This document shows, one piece after another, positions 60,875 through 64,000 of a DNA stretch of 64,000 nucleotides (positions within the stretch are counted from its first letter, which is position 1; each line of letters begins with the position of its first letter). Source of the stretch: Proteobacteria bacterium CG1_02_64_396 (lineage in GTDB: Bacteria; Pseudomonadota; MNWR01; CG1-02-64-396); contig MNWR01000065.1 in the NCBI GenBank assembly GCA_001872725.1, forward strand, positions 1-64,000, read 5' to 3'. The position numbers were made by a program, and so were the translations under genes. The notes under the pieces are model-generated. The model was not told the DNA's origin. It made no database searches and saw only the letters and a list, made by a program, of their open reading frames with translations.

Positions 60875-62845
60875 TCAGGGCTGGCGCGTCACGACGGTGA
60901 TTGCCTGCATGCAACGCATGCAGCGGTTGGCCTCGGCAAGTGCCTCTTCTTGAGATAGGCCGACCTCGCATTCGCGGAAATCGACGACTCGCTGATCGGC
61001 GGGCACCCAGGTGCTGTTGAAACGCTCCAACCCACCCGGCAGGGGAACCTGCTCCTGCTTATCGTAGGGCTTGAGTTCGCGGATGACTTTTTCTAAACGG
61101 TCGTATTCCGCGACCGTACAGCGCCCTTCCCTGATGAACTGTTCAATATAAACGGCCGATCGATTGCCGTTGCCTATGGCCAAAATTAGGTTTTCAGGGC
61201 CTGTTTGGGCATCGCCAATGCAAAAAACGAACGGATTGTGGGGCGATTGGCGAGTGAAGCGGTCGACTTCGATGTTATCCCATTTATTCAGCACCAAATG
61301 GTCTTCTTCCCGGATCCAGGTCATGTCGGGATCCTGGCCAATGGCGCCGATGACCGAATTGGCCTCCATTTCAAAGTTGGAGCCCTCGACCGGAGTGGGA
61401 CGTTTGCGCCCGGTGCCGTCGTCAAGCAGCTCCATTTTGACCATTTCCAGCCCCCGCAGCCTCCCATCGGGGTGGGTGAGGATTTTGATTGGGTGGGTGT
61501 AGAAATGAAATTGCACCCCCTCGTCCTCGGCGTCGTGGACCTCATGCTCGTGGGCTGGCATGTCTTTTCTGCCGCGGCGGTAGATCAACAGGACCTCGGC
61601 GCCGTTACGGCGGGCGGAGCGCACGCAGTCCATCGCCACGTTACCGGCCCCCACCACCATGACCCGCTTGCCCATTTCGAGGGGGACCTGAAGGTTGACG
61701 TCGCGCAGATAATCGACCGCTGTGGTGTAACCGGGGATGCCGTCGTCCTCCCCTTCAAGCCCCATCTTTTTCGAAAGATGGGCGCCAATCGCCACCGCTA
61801 CCGCCCCAAAGCCGCGCGCCTTGAGGTCGCTCAGGGTGAAATCGCGCCCCAGACGCTGGTTGTATTCGATCTTGACCCCGATGCGCTCGACCTCGTCGAT
61901 CTCGTATTGCAACACATCGGAGGGGACCCGGTAGTCGGGAATCCCGACTTTGACCATTCCCCCCCCCTTCGGCAGCGCCTCGAATACCGTGACCTTAACC
62001 CCCCGCTCGGCCAGGTTGAAGGCGCAGGCAAGCCCCGCAGGACCGGCGCCGATCACCGCCACCGGGGGCAGGGCAGCGACGTCGGGGGCCGGTTGCATCG
62101 TGACCCGGTGTTGCAGCCCAAAGCGCAGTTCATTATCGAAAACAAACCGTTTCAGTAGCCGGATGTTGATGGCCCGGTCGACGTTTTCGCGGCGGCATGA
62201 CGATTCGCAGGGGGCGTAGCAGGCTCGGCCCAATGTGCCGGGCAGGCAGTCGGTTTCGCGGATCAGCTCAAGCGAACCTTGAAAATTGCCGTGTTTGATG
62301 CGCTCGATGTACAAGGCGATATCGGTGTGGGCGGGGCATTCAGCGGTGCAGGGGGCCATCTGGGTCGAGTGACTGTTCAGGGCGCCATCGCGATTGGATC
62401 CCTGGGCGATGGCCCGCTCCAGATCGCCCTGAAAGTGGACGAGCAGGTGTTGAATCGGCAAAGGGGCTTTTTGCCCGAAGGAGCACATGCTGCCGGTGTT
62501 GACCCGGTGGCATAGCCGCTCCAGACGGGTCAAATCGTCGGGCTGGCCGTTGCCGGCGGCGATGTCGTTGAAGATGTCGAGCATGACCCGGGTGCCGACC
62601 GGGCAGGGCAAGCACTGGCCGCAGGAGTGGGCTTGAACCCCCTCCAGGTAATGGATGGCGGCATCCACCACGTCGACCTCGGGGTTGTAGAGGACAATCC
62701 CACCCCATCCGAGGATCGCGTCGGGGGATTGGTCGGGGCCGAATTTGACAGGGAGTCCGGCGCTCTTGGCATCGGGCGCTTGATCGGGGGTGGTCCGGTG
62801 GTCGATAAGCTGACCGTTCCAGGTTGAAAAAACGACGTTCGACAT
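60875..62845 (-). CDS. NuoF C-terminal / glutamate synthase small-subunit-like fusion oxidoreductase
   Basis: 656 residues. Residues about 40-150 are the NuoF-type 4Fe-4S domain (SCGQCLPCPVGTR, then CSFGQKAPLPIQ). About 165-250 is a GltD-type Fer4_20 domain (CTAECPAHTDIALYIERI, GRACYAPCESSCRR), and about 265-600 holds FAD and NAD(P) Rossmann folds (AVIGAGPAGLACAFNLAERG; VMVVGAGNVAMDCVRSARR; CIGDAQTGPENLILAI). The C-terminus carries RCMRC. It lacks the NuoF FMN domain. Likely moves electrons between NAD(P)H and a ferredoxin-type partner; the reaction is not known. Confidence 0.87.
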   Translation of the reverse strand: MSNVVFSTWNGQLIDHRTTPDQAPDAKSAGLPVKFGPDQSPDAILGWGGIVLYNPEVDVVDAAIHYLEGVQAHSCGQCLPCPVGTRVMLDIFNDIAAGNGQPDDLTRLERLCHRVNTGSMCSFGQKAPLPIQHLLVHFQGDLERAIAQGSNRDGALNSHSTQMAPCTAECPAHTDIALYIERIKHGNFQGSLELIRETDCLPGTLGRACYAPCESSCRRENVDRAINIRLLKRFVFDNELRFGLQHRVTMQPAPDVAALPPVAVIGAGPAGLACAFNLAERGVKVTVFEALPKGGGMVKVGIPDYRVPSDVLQYEIDEVERIGVKIEYNQRLGRDFTLSDLKARGFGAVAVAIGAHLSKKMGLEGEDDGIPGYTTAVDYLRDVNLQVPLEMGKRVMVVGAGNVAMDCVRSARRNGAEVLLIYRRGRKDMPAHEHEVHDAEDEGVQFHFYTHPIKILTHPDGRLRGLEMVKMELLDDGTGRKRPTPVEGSNFEMEANSVIGAIGQDPDMTWIREEDHLVLNKWDNIEVDRFTRQSPHNPFVFCIGDAQTGPENLILAIGNGNRSAVYIEQFIREGRCTVAEYDRLEKVIRELKPYDKQEQVPLPGGLERFNSTWVPADQRVVDFRECEVGLSQEEALAEANRCMRCMQAITVVTRQP

Positions 62846-63016
62846 GGGTTTAAAGGCCTTATCGACAGCGTAGATCTAAACGAGGACCGTCCGATTGGAA
62901 AGCCCCGCACAGGAATCGCAAACAGGCAGGGAAAAAAGCCCCCTCGGCGCCCGCAAAAAAGCGGTAGAGAATTGACTTTTTTGACCGATCGTCAAGAGAA
63001 AATGGGGTGACGATCT

Positions 63017-63832
63017 TCATCGCGCCGCGATGGCCGAACCCTTGAAGGCCAGGGAGGCCAAGAAAAGGGTGGTCAGCACCAGAACGATGGTGGCCCCCAC
63101 CGGCCAATCAAAGCGCCAGGCCAGGGCGATTCCCCCCAAAGTGCCGGTTACCGCCACCCCCAGAGAGCTTAGTAGCAGCACAAAGGGGCGGTGCGACCAG
63201 CGCCGGGCCGTGGCGGCTGGGGCGATCAACAGCGCCGAGGCGAGCACCACCCCCACCATTTTGATCGCCAGCACCGTGGCCATCGCCAAACCCAGCAGCG
63301 CCAGAAGTTTGAGCCGCCCGGTCGCCAGCCCGGCGGTTCTGGCCAAATCCTCATGAAAACTCATGATCGTCCACGACTCGAACAGCACCCCCGCCAGAAT
63401 CAGCAGCCCCACCCCCGCAGGAACCAGTAGTTCCAAATCGGCGTGGGTTACCGCCAGCAGATCGCCGAATAGGAAGCCCATCAAATCGGGGGTTGGAGCG
63501 GGGTAGAGGCCGACGAGGAGAACCCCAAAGGCCATAGCGGCCGAGAAAAAGATGCCAATCACCGAATCGTCGGGCAGCCGCCCCCGGGTGGCGGCCCAAT
63601 GAATGGCGGTGGCCACCCCCATGGCAAACAACATGGCACTGCCCAGGGGGGAGATCCCCGCCACCCAACCGATAGCGACCCCCCCGAAGGCGGCGTGGCC
63701 GATACCCACCCCCATGAAGGCCAGTCGTTGCAGCAGCACGATGACCGAAAAGGCGCCAGTCACCAGAGCAACCACCAGACCTGCAATCACCGCATCGAGC
63801 AAAAAGGGGTAGGTTTGGAAGAGGGCAATCAT
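63017..63832 (-). CDS. znuB: Zinc/manganese ABC transporter permease ZnuB-like
   Basis: 271-residue ABC-3 permease with about eight membrane helices and MGVGIGHAAFGGVAIG, FGDLLAVTHADLELLV and IKMVGVVLASALLIAPAATAR motifs. It overlaps the znuC stop (ATGA). The 171 bases to the next gene hold no recognisable feature. Confidence 0.92.
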   Translation of the reverse strand: MIALFQTYPFLLDAVIAGLVVALVTGAFSVIVLLQRLAFMGVGIGHAAFGGVAIGWVAGISPLGSAMLFAMGVATAIHWAATRGRLPDDSVIGIFFSAAMAFGVLLVGLYPAPTPDLMGFLFGDLLAVTHADLELLVPAGVGLLILAGVLFESWTIMSFHEDLARTAGLATGRLKLLALLGLAMATVLAIKMVGVVLASALLIAPAATARRWSHRPFVLLLSSLGVAVTGTLGGIALAWRFDWPVGATIVLVLTTLFLASLAFKGSAIAAR

Positions 63833-64000
63833 GGTGCCGCTCCGTGACTATGGGTGCAGCCGATGCAACGGTCGTCGTGGGCGATGATCTGAATATGGTC
63901 GCCGTAAAGATCACGCATCACCGCCTCGGGGATGGGGCTGCCGCGATGGCCGTGGTAGTGGATGCGGCGGCGCAGGCAAGCGATTTGATCGACTCGGGCG
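63829..64000 (-). CDS. znuC: Zinc ABC transporter ATPase ZnuC-like, C-terminal end only
   Basis: Only the last 56 codons are in the window (5' part beyond the right edge). They read RVDQIACLRRRIHYHGHRGSP, then MRDLYGDHIQIIAHDD and a Cys/His tail (CIGCTHSHGAAP), the usual ZnuC/MntA ATPase end. The stop overlaps the znuB start. The Cys/His tail suggests zinc. Confidence 0.85.
   Translation of the reverse strand, partial: ARVDQIACLRRRIHYHGHRGSPIPEAVMRDLYGDHIQIIAHDDRCIGCTHSHGAAP

Noticed and set aside
61205-62158. Plus-strand ORF of 317 codons over the NuoF-GltD fusion
   Set aside because: Antisense shadow of a clearly conserved oxidoreductase.

Overview
The window looks like chromosomal DNA of a GC-rich Gram-negative proteobacterium. 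The housekeeping order lolB-like / ispE / tRNA-Gln / prs / rplY / pth / ychF, the dnaE-accA-tadA run, yajC-secD-secF, prfB with its programmed frameshift and a small 4.5S-type SRP RNA all point to the gamma/zeta-proteobacterial side of the phylum. The many CHASE2 cyclases, FecR proteins and TPR proteins would fit a deep-branching lineage such as Zetaproteobacteria or Magnetococcia. The exact taxon cannot be fixed from this sequence.

Layout. 1-3609 (minus): 5' part of a secreted protein with a beta-propeller-like head and near-identical tandem HYR domains, cut by the window edge. 3844-15179 (plus): yajC, secD, secF, a Mth938-fold gene, two lipoprotein genes, ispE, tRNA-Gln, prs, rplY, pth, ychF and prfB. 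15247-23498 (mostly minus): accessory genes (membrane protein, short DksA/TraR protein, HhH protein, SIMPL protein, GNAT-aminotransferase fusion, two TrmO paralogues, a triple Fe-S protein, YcgN, a ChrR-like double cupin) and two decayed genes (CoA-binding protein, PA0069-type radical SAM).

23577-36002 (minus) holds an envelope block: TonB-dependent receptor, holA, an SLH-like TPR lipoprotein, an LPP20-like protein, a FlgT-like protein, a FecR-TPR protein, a CHASE2 adenylate cyclase and a SpoIID/LytB protein. 36057-45565 holds a signalling locus (periplasmic binding protein, histidine kinase, CheY-like regulator, sigma54 activator) followed by a strong candidate CsrB/RsmZ-type CsrA-sequestering RNA at about 40735-40957, then an NAD-epimerase-like gene, an outer-membrane barrel, a thermonuclease, a dihydrolipoamide-dehydrogenase-like flavoprotein and a degenerate PolB-type exonuclease. 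A good -24/-12 promoter at 45689 drives an acidic, calcium-repeat lipoprotein.

47387-52838 returns to core genes (dnaE, accA, tadA, two tRNA-Ser, SRP RNA). 52852-64000 (minus) carries nhaD, a CcsA-like heme/cytochrome assembly protein, a second FecR / TPR-barrel / CHASE2-cyclase set, dksA, a NuoF-GltD fusion and the start of a znuCB zinc transporter.

Most notable: the unannotated GGA-rich RNA beside a sigma54 regulator; two separate FecR plus CHASE2-cyclase modules whose cyclases share a terminal DWDG motif; mosaic HYR repeats; and two pseudogenes, one broken by a triplicated 10-bp repeat.
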